This document shows, in pieces, positions 9,332-20,926 of a stretch of DNA of 64,000 bases. Where the stretch lies: assembly GCA_963514095.1 (NCBI GenBank), contig OY741282.1, positions 22,635,827 to 22,699,826 of the forward strand, given 5' to 3'. The notes beneath the pieces are model-generated. The model had not been told where the DNA came from and ran no database searches. It saw only the letters and a program-made list of their open reading frames with translations. Origin of the DNA: Eutrigla gurnardus (taxonomy: Eukaryota; Chordata; Actinopteri; Perciformes; Triglidae). A program made the translations under genes and the position numbers. Numbering within the stretch: the stretch's first letter is position 1; each line of letters starts with the position of its first letter.

Positions 9332-12300
9332 CTAAATTGTTGTAAAATTGTGGAGGGAGCAGCTGTGGATCGTCGGCTCTTACCTGCAGCAAACCGGTCC
9401 CCTCCTTCTCGATGGCGCCGTGTGATGTCACGTGTAGTTTAGACATCTTCTCCTTACAGCTGCAGAAAAAACAAAAAAAGATTCACAGAGATTCTTCACT
9501 GCGGTGTTACAACGGTGCCACCTTGTGGCTGTTGGTAGTACCACAACCAAACACCCCATGTGTTTCATTTTTAAATGCACCAAAACCAATTCCTTGTATG
9601 TGAGAAACCGAGTTCTGATAAAGACAATGACGATTATAAATATAACGATGTGTCTGTTTACACCCTGACAGTCACACAGATGTTTGGCTATTTACATTTA
9701 GCAATAGTCAGAAACGTCATAGGATTAATAGTAATACAAAGAGTGACAAAGTACATGTCAAGAGTACGTTATGTTGATAGTTTCACTCAATTTACACTTC
9801 CATTATTTGAATTTGTTTTAATTATATTTGCAGTTGCAGTTTGCATAGTTTTATGAAAGATTTGCATCGCAACATACAAATACACTAATGTGTGCAAATA
9901 ATATTGATGACTTTTGATACCTGGGTACAAATAACATCATGACATTATTATCATTATTACTGTTACCGTCTCCAGTTGGGTATATCTGCGTCTCCTAGGC
10001 AACGCCTCTCAAACGTCACCAGTCCTTCGGGTTTGGCTTCTGCAGAAACATCAACAACGGTCACAGCTGGCCACTGAAAGGTCTCAGAAACAGCAGACGA
10101 CGTTCGGCAACAACTCACTCTCATCCGTCACCACGTGGAAGTAATGCAACAGGGCCCTCAGCTTCTCCTTCTTCCGCCCGGACCAGCTTCCAAACAGACT
10201 GCGTGCAGAGTGAGAGCGGGTGTGAGCAACGTGGGCGGAGCCTGTAAATGCTTGTGACTGACGGTGGGGTGCTGACCTGGTGAAGTTGATGGTCGGGTAG
10301 TCGTGGTACTCGGTGTTGGGTCCGGAGGCGTTGCGGTGAGGGAACGTGCAGAAGAAGGCGTTGGCGAGCAGGCAGGATATCTGGACCTGTGACAGAGTGA
10401 TGACCGCCGGGAATCCCCTCCGGAGCAGCGGGATGGCCTGCAAACACAAACGCATCATCGGTGGCTACGTTTACCTCCACGCTCCCATTCCACTTTTGAT
10501 CCCGAATGTGACAATATTCCTTTTTATTTGAGTTGTAAAGATCATGTTCCATTTGGATATTCTGAATAATTCCGATTTGCAGAATCAAATGTGATCGATG
10601 GCGTTCTCTTTTGAGTCTGTTAGCTTAGCTTAGCATAAAGACTGGAAGCGGGGGGAAACAGCTAGCCTGGCTGGGTTCGGAGGTTACGAAGGCTGTTCAT
10701 CAGCACCTGGGAAACTCACTAGTTAACACGTTGTGTAAGTGTAAAGTCTGGTCCTGTGCAAAGACATTTAATATGCTTTAAAGGTGCTCTGGACAGAGCA
10801 GGCTAGCTGCTAGCAGTGCAGCACCCAGTAGTTTCATACCTTCTTCACGCAGTCGGGCAGACTCAAGGCCAACGCCGCCATCTTGGGAAACAGTTTGGGG
10901 AAGTAATTTTCTTCTTTTGGGATAGCCTGGAAAGAAAAACACGACTTCTTATCATTTAGACGTAAAAGAGAGGATTGAATGATTTGAAGCGAACACGTGG
11001 ACACTGACCTTGACGAAGCTGGAGAGGGCGTCAAAGGACCACTGACCTTTGTACTTCGGGTTATACTTCATGATCGCTTCCTAACGAGAGAGGCGGAGTT
11101 TCAAAGAGGAGTCAAACAGCTTGTATGCTGATGCATATTTGGTCATTAAAGATTATTCAGGTTCATGTATCTTGCAGGCAGATTAGAATCAAGCATGATC
11201 CAGTGTAAAACCCAGTACGTAGAATATGTGAAACGTTAACGATTAGGAGATATTGGCATAAAAACGTGCAGCGTACCTCCACAGCGTCGACGCTCACCGA
11301 CGTCTTCTTGGCCAGACCGCTCAGCTGCTTGGAGATCACGTCCCACCTCCTGGTCTGGGTGTTGGTCTGCAGGATTAATCTGGACATCATCATCTGTCCC
11401 TCAACTTGTGCATCAATTAGCAATTAGCGATCAACATACGGCAGCTAAACGGCCTCAAACACACCTTCACGAGTCCCTTGACGACCATGACGCTCGATGG
11501 TGAACACGGCAGTTTCACAAAGTGTTTGGCCCACATGTCTCTCCCCTCCTGAGCCAATAGTCCTGCTCCACAGTTAAAGGCTGGCGCCTGAGCAGAAAAC
11601 GTATTTTTAAGGGGGGAAAAGTTAAAAAAATTTCCACTAATGTCACACAGAATCACAGAATCAGTCACAGGACACATTAACTGCACAATTATGATCCTCC
11701 CAAGAACACTTTACTTCTACATTATTGATCTCAGGACTTCCACTACCACAGGTGGTGGAGTACAAGTACCAAAGAGTGGAAATACTCAGTAAAGTACTAG
11801 TAGATGTAGACAGAGACTCTTACATCCACGAGGATGGTGTGCGTCTTGCTGAAGGACAGATGTCCCAGCTTGTTGTCACACTGTGGAAGTCGCTTCAGAT
11901 CGTCCAGCAGGAAACACGATGAGGCGGCGTCCTCCCTCCATGACCTCGCTGCCTCGCCGTCCTCCCTCCATGTCCTCGCTGTCCCGCCGTCCTCCCTCTT
12001 CATCCTCGCTGCCTCGCCGTCCTCACTATTCATCCTTGCACTCCTCTCATCCTCCCTATTCATCCTCGCTCTCTCCTCATCCTCCCTCTTCATCCTCGCT
12101 CTCTCCTCATCCTCCCTCTTCATCCTTGCTGTCCCGCCGTCCTCACTATTCATCCTCGCTCTCCTCTCATCCTCCCTATTCATCCTCGCTCTCCCCTCAT
12201 CCTCCCTCTTAATCCTCGCTGCCTCGTCGTCCTCCCTCTTCATCCTCGCTGCCTCGCCGTCCTCCCTCTTCATCCTCGCTGCCTCGTCGTCCTCCCTCTT

Positions 12301-12504
12301 CATCCTCGCTGTCCCGCCGTCCTCCCTCTTCATCCTTGATGTCTCGCTGTCCCCCAGGTCCACCAGTATACCAGTTTTAACTTCAGCTCTGTAGGATGGA
12401 GAGGAGGAGGAAGAGGCGGCTTCCCCTGATCTTTCTCTGGGCTCTCTATCAGGATAAAGCACCTCCCCTAACTGGTCGTGGTTGCGGCGGTTGTGCCCGG
12501 ACAT
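7909..12504 (-). CDS. parg: poly(ADP-ribose) glycohydrolase
   Basis: Hydrolyses poly(ADP-ribose) after DNA-damage signalling. Fifteen coding exons on the minus strand, in transcript order: 12504-11824, 11587-11465, 11366-11277, 11080-11009, 10926-10840, 10437-10277, 10198-10119, 10039-9967, 9459-9384, 9263-9116, 8993-8915, 8781-8673, 8401-8305, 8232-8104 and 8027-7909. Phases agree throughout, giving 707 residues; human PARG is about 976, so the N-terminal regulatory part is short. The catalytic signature is intact: GGG at about 490-492 and QEE at 500-502 in WIGGGVLSSGLVQEE. Other family blocks are LLANAFFCTFPHRN, INPELIVSRLFTE, AIDAVHFRHRWEQ and KWGCGAFNGDPQLK. Residues 57-194 are a decapeptide repeat. 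The upstream leader has an in-frame stop and no earlier in-frame ATG, supporting this start. Another PARG paralogue name cannot be excluded. Confidence 0.93.
9271..9327. repeat. (CA)n microsatellite, (TG)n in parg pre-mRNA beside an acceptor
   Basis: About 28 CA units, read as TG in the parg transcript. The tract lies in the 120-nt intron 9264-9383 and ends seven bases before the AG dinucleotide marking the start of the catalytic exon 9263-9116. There it takes the place of the usual polypyrimidine tract. Confidence 0.95.
11917..12336 (-). repeat. 30-bp coding minisatellite in the first coding exon of parg
   Basis: Fourteen imperfect units of ten residues, consensus RMKREDGEAA, with variants such as RMNREDERRA, RIKREDEGRA and RTWREDGEAA, at about residues 57-194. 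The DNA unit is 30 bp, and all copies keep the reading frame. The result is a highly charged, alternating basic and acidic stretch, probably helical or disordered. It sits where the long regulatory region of mammalian PARG would be, upstream of the conserved domain. Confidence 0.93.
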
Positions 12505-13026
12505 CTCTGCAGGTTAAGAGACATGAGGGTCAGTGAAATGTGTGTGTGTGTGCCATATAACTATGTATATGTATGGGCCTACAGTGGCTGATATACTTTA
12601 GAATAAACCTTTATTATTTAAAGCCCATACATGATGATGTCTAGCACACCTCAGGCTACTTCTATTAACATTAATGCATCAATAACAGTTCAGTACTTTT
12701 ATTTAAACGTTTGGACGCAGGATTGATATTTGTAGCTGAGCGTTTATATGGTGTATTATTACCACTTCTAAGTACATGATCGGAGTACTTGTTCCGTCGC
12801 TCCATGCAGTACTTTCACGGTGTTGTACAAGTACTTAAACTCAAGTGAACAAAACATCCGAGTATCTTTAAATAGTCGGTTTTAAAAGCAGTAGGACAAA
12901 AACAACGAGGCACCTGAAAAACACGAGACACAGTTTTGTCCCGACGTCAACGAGCACCATGACGTCACATCTGTCTGTAAACGACGTTAATAGAAGGAAA
13001 CGCAGCTCACAGGACACAATACTCAC

Positions 13027-13150
13027 CGAATACTTGGACAAACGTGTTCAGATGTGATGTGATTCTCCTGAAATCATCGACGCCTCAAACTGCAGTTTAC
13101 TTTCACTTTGAGGCGAAAGCGAAAGTAAAGCGAAACTGCGTTTTCTACTT
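13027..13150 (-). other. candidate non-coding first exon and promoter side of parg
   Basis: On the minus strand a GTGAGT donor (13026-13021) follows a stretch with no in-frame ATG, and the first coding exon begins with an acceptor (CTGCAG) two bases before the start codon. I infer a 5' UTR exon ending at 13027. The transcription start cannot be fixed from sequence. In the parg frame this exon contains a TGA stop upstream, which supports ATG 12504 as the start. Confidence 0.45.
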
Positions 13151-13249
13151 TCATTATAGGAGAAATCCTCGTTGGCATTTTAGACCACAAGGTGGCAGCA
13201 GTGAGCCAGCTGTGACTCACAAACCAGCATCATAGTTATACAAGATACT

Positions 13250-16030
13250 ACTATATTAATAATACAATTATTAATAATGTAAATCATTATTATTATTTTA
13301 CTTCACTACATTTGTTTCATGACTATAGTTATTTAATCATCTTAAATATAAATATTAAATACATGATATACAATAAAAAAAATAGATAAAAAACAAGATA
13401 CTCGAAAGTAGCAACATTTTTTTAAAAGTTAAAATAATAATCAAATGTATAAAAACCTGATGTAACCCTGACGGCTTGTATCATCATTACTTTTGGCTGA
13501 TAATGCACATTTATTGATTTGTTTGTTTAATTATTTATTTTTACCTCTGGCTTCAGCTGATTGTTTTTAAGAGTTCACATGCACAACAGGTTAGAAACTA
13601 CTTGTTTGATCTGTAATAACCTGTTTATTTTATAGGTTTTTATGTTTTTAACATTAATCTTGATCTAAAACCTGACTATAGCTGTTTAATTAATATTGTG
13701 CAGTAAACGTACAGTATTTCCCTCTGAAACAAAGTGCATTAGAGGAAATATCTGAGTGCATATATTCAGCTACCGTCCACCACCGGATGCACTCACAGTC
13801 AAGGCAGCACAGCTCGAGTCCAGCTGCTCCAGATGTTCAGATCGATGTGTCTCTTTCACGCAGCTCTGTGCTTTTCTGCAGAGATCAGAACAGGAGTGAG
13901 AGCTGAGTCCGTGGCAGCAGGCGGTCGTAGGAGGAACACGGAAAAAGATGAGAATCGGAGGTCGAAGGACAGAAGGTGGATCTGGAGTTCAGCCTAAAGA
14001 GGAGAACCTGCTTTCAACCAGCGGAAACAGGAGTAACAAAAAAAAGATTAGATCACAAAAAGAAAGGAACATCAAGAGAGAAGCAATCTTCTGTTACAGT
14101 AGAAGAAGCATTCACAGCATTTACTCGAGTGGAAGTAGTAAATACTCCACCTCTGCAGATAAATGTAGTATAGTAAAAATAGAATAGAAGTATAATGCAC
14201 CTTAAAATGGTACTTTGGCTCGGTTCTTCTATATCTTCTATTGTAAATGTTTCTTTTTATGTTTCTGATAAACTGATTATTGATAATTGATTAATTGTTT
14301 CAGTCACTAGTCAAGATAATGTCACCTCACTCCACGTTCGTGCTGATTTTTGGGAGTTCTTCCAACTGTCGATAAGCTCATGGAGGGAATTTTAGTCATT
14401 TTCAGACTTAACGCTTAATCAATGAAACTCATAATCACTTTGAACGCCGTCATGCAGTCATGTGCTGCCGTGTACGTACCATACGAGTAACGCGAGGCTG
14501 TGATTTCCCACATGCAATGTCGTACGTTTCAATGATGTTTGAGCAACGAAAGGGTGGAGGACCTCACTCCCTCAGTCATCCTGCGTCTGTGTTATTCTGG
14601 GTCAGCCATTTCCCTGGAATGTTCCGCCTCCTGCCAAAGAGAAGTCACTACAATGGTATGCACACATAACACTGCAGAAACACAAGGATGACTTAAAAAG
14701 GCCTGGAAGCGAGGAGACACGCGTCTCTCCTGGTGGTGGCATCGTATTCCCATCAGCTCTTTTATACTTGAATATTAAAAAAAAAAACGCTTTTCTCAAT
14801 CCACATCTTTATCCTCACCTCCATCAAAAAACTACAGGAGTGAGATGAACCACATTCTTATAATGTGAGAGTGCATGCAGCTTTGTTTCTACTCCCTCTT
14901 TGTCTCCCCCATCATCACCACCACCATCATCATCATCATTCACCCCCTTTTTATTTCCTCCTGGAGGTCAGGTTGTTGCAGCACCGTCTCAGAGTCAAAG
15001 GAGGGTCAACGCCTCGGTGGTGTCTCCCCTTTTGTGTGTGGCTCGTGTGCTGGAGGAGTCAGTCACTCTGTCCTGTGACATTGTGAAATGACTGCAGTAG
15101 TACATTGGAAATTGTGTGTGTGTGTGTGTGTGTGATTGTGTGTGCGTGTGTGTGATTGTACTATGCGGCAGGTCGTGGGGGAGGAAGCAGCAGCAGTAAT
15201 GTGGAGTGTAGAGGTGGTGGTGGGGTGTGATATGGATAGTGTGGAGAAAAGGGAAAAACATGAAGAAATGGGAAATCTCGGCACCTGTTTCCAGGGCAAC
15301 AGAGGTCTGAAAAACACAGGCAGGTTGGACTTTTTTTCTTTTTTTTTTAATTCTCCACGCTGCACTGCCCTCTGGCAACATACTGCAGACACCACTGCTT
15401 AATGACTCAAAAAAAAAAAAAAAAAGCTTGCTGCCGGCCCTGCTGCTGCTGCTGCAACACCACCCACCGCTCACATTGTTACACATGTGCAGGTGCATTA
15501 GTGGAAATCACAAACCATGTTACATGCATGGAATCATACATACGTGATCATGCACGGGTGACGTCACTCTCCATGATCCCCCCCTCCCACCCCACCCCCA
15601 CCACCAACACCACCTCCTCCTCCCTCCTATCTCTTCTCTAAAATGATCTGCTGCTCTGGTCTGCAGTCAGTCAGCCGCCTGACTTGCAGGAGGAGGAGGG
15701 ACAGGAAAATGCCTTTCTCTGTGGGAGACATTAGTCCTGTGATCTCATGAATATATTATGAGGGGTCATTGTGCAATGAGGGAGGTATTGCTGAGCTGCC
15801 AGGTTATGGCCTTCCCCAAAGCACAGACCGCAACAAGCTTCTTCTAATTGACTCGGCCAGCTTAGTCACGTACTGATTATAGATGACAATAAATAAGAGC
15901 AGCATTACGAATACTTATTATTTATAGCGTACTTACTCCTCGACGGCCTGGGGTGTGAAAACAAAAAATATATATTATTTACAAAATATATACGTATATA
16001 TTATTAATACGCTCGACAACACGGTAATCA
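13250..16030. other. intergenic spacer between parg and zmiz2
   Basis: No gene is seen. The stretch is AT-rich with simple repeats: CAT/CAC triplets near 14908-14940, TG runs near 15114-15154 and poly-A near 15410-15424. Open frames here are repeat-driven and unlike any family I recognise. The zmiz2 promoter side begins where GC content rises after about 16040. Confidence 0.55.
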
Positions 16031-16039
16031 AGCAGCCTT

Positions 16040-16162
16040 GTCTTGTTAGCCCGGGACTGCGACACTAGCTAGCCAGCTAGCTAGCCCAGCCGTGTATGCT
16101 AACCGTCTACGATCGAGCAGCGGCTCTTCGTCGTCTGGCAGGCGGAGCAGGCGAAAAAAAAG
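16040..16162 (+). promoter_or_regulatory. candidate zmiz2 promoter and non-coding first exon
   Basis: A GC- and CpG-richer segment with repeated GCTAGC motifs precedes a strong donor (AAAAG then GTAAGCT at 16163). A second possible donor, CTCAG then GTAAGG, lies near 16540. Either could end a 5' UTR exon spliced to the acceptor at 20873-20874, ahead of the first coding exon. This is inferred from composition and splice signals only. Confidence 0.4.
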
Positions 16163-17233
16163 GTAAGCTCCGGTTACAGCCTGTTCTTAATTGTCACGCT
16201 AGCCCGGTTAGCTCTTTAGCTAGCCGCTGACGACGCCGCGGGGCTGACTGCTCGCTCGGTGTAACGTAAAACAAGCTAACTTTGGCTAACTAGCCTTCGG
16301 GAGCTAACGGTGCCAGCGGCGGCGGCGCAGCAGCAGCAGCGTGTTAAAGACCTCCACAGCTCCCGCTTCCACTCACTTAGACTTACAACATAGATGCTTC
16401 AAACTTGGGAGGGGGGCGGCTTCAACACTGCGATATCACCTACATTTTACGTTCACATCGCTGTTATTTCCCCCCTCAACTATACTTGCGGCGAGCCTGC
16501 AACCTCAACACGTCTGCGCTTGTTAAGCAGCTCGGCTCAGGTAAGGTGAAACAAGAAAAACCACACATCTGCTGTTCTCGTTTTATCTTGTAAGTGATGG
16601 ATCAGATATTACAGAGAGGCTGCACTCCTCCACCATGCACACCCGCTCAAAGGCTTTGTTCGGCTTTGTGCTGCTGCACATCTGAGTAGCATGTTTTGTT
16701 TTTATTTTTATATTTCTTGCAGCAGCAGCAGCAGCGTTTTGCAGGTAGAGATGGAGGGAAAATTCTGCACGTTTTTGGCACACTGGATGCTGTGGTTAAC
16801 ACAACAGTTGTTTGTTAATATGCATGGGTTGTTGTTGCAATGTAACGTGTTTATGTGGTAGCCAGTGCCTGTTTTTCAGCCCCTTTTTTATTTATTTTTT
16901 GGCAATGACTTCCTGGATGTATCATGGGTACAATAATATGTTATTGTGGCTGGAAGCCAGTCTGGGTTAGTTTGGGTCAGTGTTTGTGTGACAAGTCTTG
17001 GATGAAGAAGGTGAAACCAAAAAAAGAAGCTGCATATTGAGGCTGCTGGTGTTTTTGATGCATCCAGATGTTTTGTTGGTGTAGGATTTGTCCTGTTTAC
17101 CTTGTGTTTTATCTGTAACTCTACACAGTAAAGTGAAGCAGAGGAGCGTTTTATTAGTGCAGTGCAGATGTTAACACTGTAGGTTACAAGCTCCAATCTT
17201 GATAACTCTAATCAGACACCTGTAGCACACAAT

Positions 17234-17263
<30 letters not shown>

Positions 17264-17264
<1 letters not shown>

Positions 17265-17440
17265 TAGTAATACTACAGTGTAGAAATACTCCTGCATTCA
17301 AGTGAAAGTAAAAAAGCATTAGCATCAAAAGTTAAAAGTACTCATAATGCATAATGACCCATTAAAAAAAGTGCACATTTATTTTTATTTTATTGTAATT
17401 ATTGATGCATTAACGTGTTCATCACTTTGATGTTGCAGCT
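17264..17440. repeat. dispersed repeat rich in AGTACT and ATACTAC words
   Basis: It follows a (CA)n run at 17234-17262. Text such as GTAGTAATACTACAGTGTAG and AAAAGTACTCATAATGCATA resembles copies in an ogdh intron (about 1560-1860), at 11700-11815, 12600-12850, 55880-56170 and 57060-57245. It is a common type of teleost interspersed repeat that I cannot name. Confidence 0.5.
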
Positions 17441-20400
17441 GGTAAATTTGGTAAAACTTGATATACTACTGTTTTGAACACACACACCAGAAACAGATAA
17501 TAGATGCTGTAGATGTTTATTCTTCTTTCGTTCCTTGCAGTAATGATATCTCCTCTTCTCATTCTCGTGAACGTTCGCTGCTCACAGCGGCTGCTCTTCC
17601 TCTGTGTGTAAGAGAGGCTGTTAATTGGTGATCTCTCAGATCCCTTGAGACTCTTGATTAGCGCTCCATTAAAGGCCGGTGCACCGTGAGATCAACCACT
17701 TAAGCTTTGATATTGTTTGGAGTTTGGAGACATTTATGATTCATGATCATCTTATTGAAGATTGTTTTATATTTTTCCACCTAACAAGGATGCATCTGTG
17801 ACACAATACAAATATTTGTTTCTTAACTAAATGTAAAGTGATTCCAGTATTTTTCAGTGCCATTTCAAGAGTTTTAAGCCTATTTTGGAGGGATGAAGTT
17901 TACACTGTTGAGTTGTTTCTATTATTTTGTCCACCTCATGTATACCTAAAAGGACAGGCTAAGGTGGTTGTGTTCCTCTGAATAAGCTCGTAACAAAAGA
18001 GCCTTTGACTGGTTTCAATGCTGGTCTGACTGGCAGCTAATAAATGACAAAGTGTATTTGTATGTTTTGATTACGCAGCGGAGGGACTATTTAATCATCT
18101 TTCCTGACGAGCTGCCAACATCTTCTCCCCTAAAGCTCTTCATACACACTTGAACAGCAATAACTGTTGTCTCTAGACTTGAATTAATTACTAATTTTAA
18201 TTGAATTTGATTTGGGCGTTTTGGCTCCAGATGCTATCGACTGCTTTAAACTAATCTATGGTGACTTCAGCATCGGACTTGTGTCAGCTAAAAAGTCCAA
18301 AATTCTTTCTAGCGGATGTCTTACCTCTGAGCCTCCAAACGCACTTGTTGCTTTGAAAAGCACCACATTTCTGAGTGTCCATGAACACATCATGTGTGAT
18401 GCAATGCTTCCATCAGGAAAAACAAACCAATCAATTCAATTCAAATTGTGTTTTTTTTTTTTTTTCAATCAAAATAACATCAATAACAATTCTACACGTC
18501 TCATTTAAACTCCAGCTGAAACATAATTTATCTTCCGTGTGTTTTTGAAATTTTTCTGTTATGATGATATAATTGGTTAAATTGGTTGGTGCTTGTTTTC
18601 CAAGAAAAAAATATATAGTTTTTTGATTTGTTTTGTAAATATTTCAGCATATGTTGTCAGATTGGTACACATTATGACCAGGGATGTGATCTAAAAGGGT
18701 TAAAAAGAAATTTGTAATTTCAGCTGAATTTCACCCCAAAATAAATTGTCTGCACGAACCAGATCCTGTTGAAAACGTTAAATTCTGCTTTCAGCAGCAA
18801 AAAACACCTCAGTAGCTGCTCGGGGTTCAGAGGGTTGAGATAAAGATAAAGAAACATTATGCAGCAGAATCGCTGTGTAACAAAAAGAGTCTGCTGTGAA
18901 AGTGAACTTAACCGTAGCGCTGACAAAGAAACAAAGAAACAAAGATCAGATTGGTGCATTCAGTGTAAAACGGGAAACATTTCAATACAAAGCTTTGCGA
19001 TGAAGAGACGAGTAAACGAGATCACAAATCTCATCGGGGCATCAAACGCCAACTATCGAGACTCGACACACTCCGGTTAGAACCGCACAAGTATTGAGGC
19101 TTGTTCCCCAGCAGATCTAATAAAGTTAATCAATATTTTCATTGTTTGTTTAATCCATCAAATGCCAACATGAATTTAAACAAGATTAAACCCCTTTAAG
19201 GTCTCTTAGAAAATAGGCAAAAAAATAGCAAATATGAGCATACATTTTCTGACTTTTTTGACTGTTTAAGCTTGGGAACCTAAACCAATATAAAAAATAT
19301 ACTTCATGTTTAATATAAAGTTTTGATGTCCAGCTCTACTGGCACCCTCCACAGAAAATGGATCTGCAGCTAGTTAAATATTTGAGTCAACGTTTCAAGA
19401 AAGTCAAATATTTGCTTGTCTAATGTGAGAATGTGCTGCTTTACTCATTTATTCATAGTAAAGATGAATCAATAATCATTCATCGTTGGTTCCCTCCTTT
19501 CTGCATACGACAGTGCTTTGACTGCAACTTCTTCAAATGAAATGTCTTAAACAGTTGATTCACATAATGGGAAGACGATTGTTTCCTTGTATTATTTAGT
19601 ACCGCAGCAATTACTCCATGCATTGATTAGCAGAGTCTCTTTAGATAACCCATTAACATTTTCAGTCTTGTAATAACTGAAAATGTGGAAAAAGACAATA
19701 AAAAATAATCAAAAAATCATTCACATCTGTAATTCTAAAACATGCTTTATTAATCATTCTTTTGAAAATCGGATCTATCTGCATTTTGTCCATAATTTAA
19801 TAGACAGAAATGCATTGTCTTCTCTTTTTTAGCTTTTTGTCTCTCAAGTCTCATTTATACAAAGGTAGTGAAAATAATCTTTGTATGCAGTGACTTTGTT
19901 TTTGCATTTAAAAAGGCAACAACAAAGAAATGAATGTGGCTGATATTAGTTTCATCTGCTTTTTATACATAAAAGGAAATACAAAATCTGGAACGTGTCC
20001 AAACAAAGCAGCGTTTGTAGCGGCTGTAAGCGGAGGGTCAGCTGAGGGTTGATTGAGCGCCGCCAGTGTTTTTGGCTGTCGATGTGATGGCAGCTAGCTA
20101 AGAGGGAGGGAGGGAGGGCAGTTGGATGACGAGGAAGAGTTGCGGGTAAAGAAAAGGTCAGGAAGTTGAGTGCGAGAGAACGCCGTGTTTTCACTGCAGG
20201 TACAGTCTGTGCTGCCGAGGGACGGAGACAGACGTCTTTGTGTGGCTGCCATGGAAGTTGCAAGGTGCCGTCTGGAGGCTGGCGACGCCTTTTGATTGGA
20301 GGGAATTCAGGTGTTATTGGTCATGTGATTCCGACGGCACCTCCTCCTGCACAAGATTGCGGGGTGTCTGACCCAAATCTACAAAAAAAAAAAAAAAAAA

Positions 20401-20694
20401 ACGGAGGAGGAGGAGGGGGGGCGCGTCAGGAAAGATAAAGAAAATGATTAACAGCAGCGGCGGCGGGTTTGGATGAGGAACGTGTAAGAAATGAAATCGT
20501 AAGAACAAGATGATTCCCGTGTGATGGCGAGCGGCTGATTTGTATGTCGGCGTGCTGCTGAGAGAAGAGTCTGCCTCTTCACATCTCTGTTCTCTTAAAT
20601 TCCTTTTGAAATCAGCGAGCTAAATTTAGCTTCCCTGCCCCCCATCCTCTGAGAGGTATTGGAGCTACAGCAGTCAGTGATAGGCTAACGTTTT

Positions 20695-20737
20695 GACACA
20701 CACACACACACACACACACGCACAAACACACACACAG
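20695..20737. repeat. (CA)n microsatellite upstream of the first zmiz2 coding exon
   Basis: Interrupted CA run in the intron about 140 bases before the acceptor at 20874. Confidence 0.85.
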
Positions 20738-20874
20738 ATTAAAGCGAGTGGCTCTGAGTGGGAGGGCGCTGTGTCTTTTGTGCACACAGTGTGGGCCACG
20801 CCGATGATGAATTGTTGCTGTGCAGCAGACGAGCTCTGCGTAACCATCTCTTCCTGTGTCTCTCTGCCTCTTAG

Positions 20875-20926
20875 GGCTGCCTCTTGAGGACAGTGGGGGC
20901 TCTCCGACGATCCCCCCGTTCATCCG
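20875..20926 (+). other. 5' UTR part of the first coding exon of zmiz2
   Basis: A pyrimidine-rich acceptor (CTCTCTGCCTCTTAG, ending 20874) stands 52 bases before ATG 20927. This implies at least one upstream non-coding exon. Confidence 0.6.

Noticed and set aside
9018..9446. ORFs with His-Thr or Cys-Val runs on both strands
   Set aside because: They come from the CA/TG microsatellite joined to antisense or intron sequence; the real exons are parg on the minus strand.
11834..12394. Plus-strand ORF of 186 residues made of SSLFILA repeats
   Set aside because: It is the antisense reading of the parg decapeptide minisatellite; the minus-strand frame continues into conserved PARG sequence.
14865..15091. 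Histidine-rich ORFs near a CAT/CAC triplet repeat
   Set aside because: Simple-sequence translation in three frames at once, with no family resemblance.
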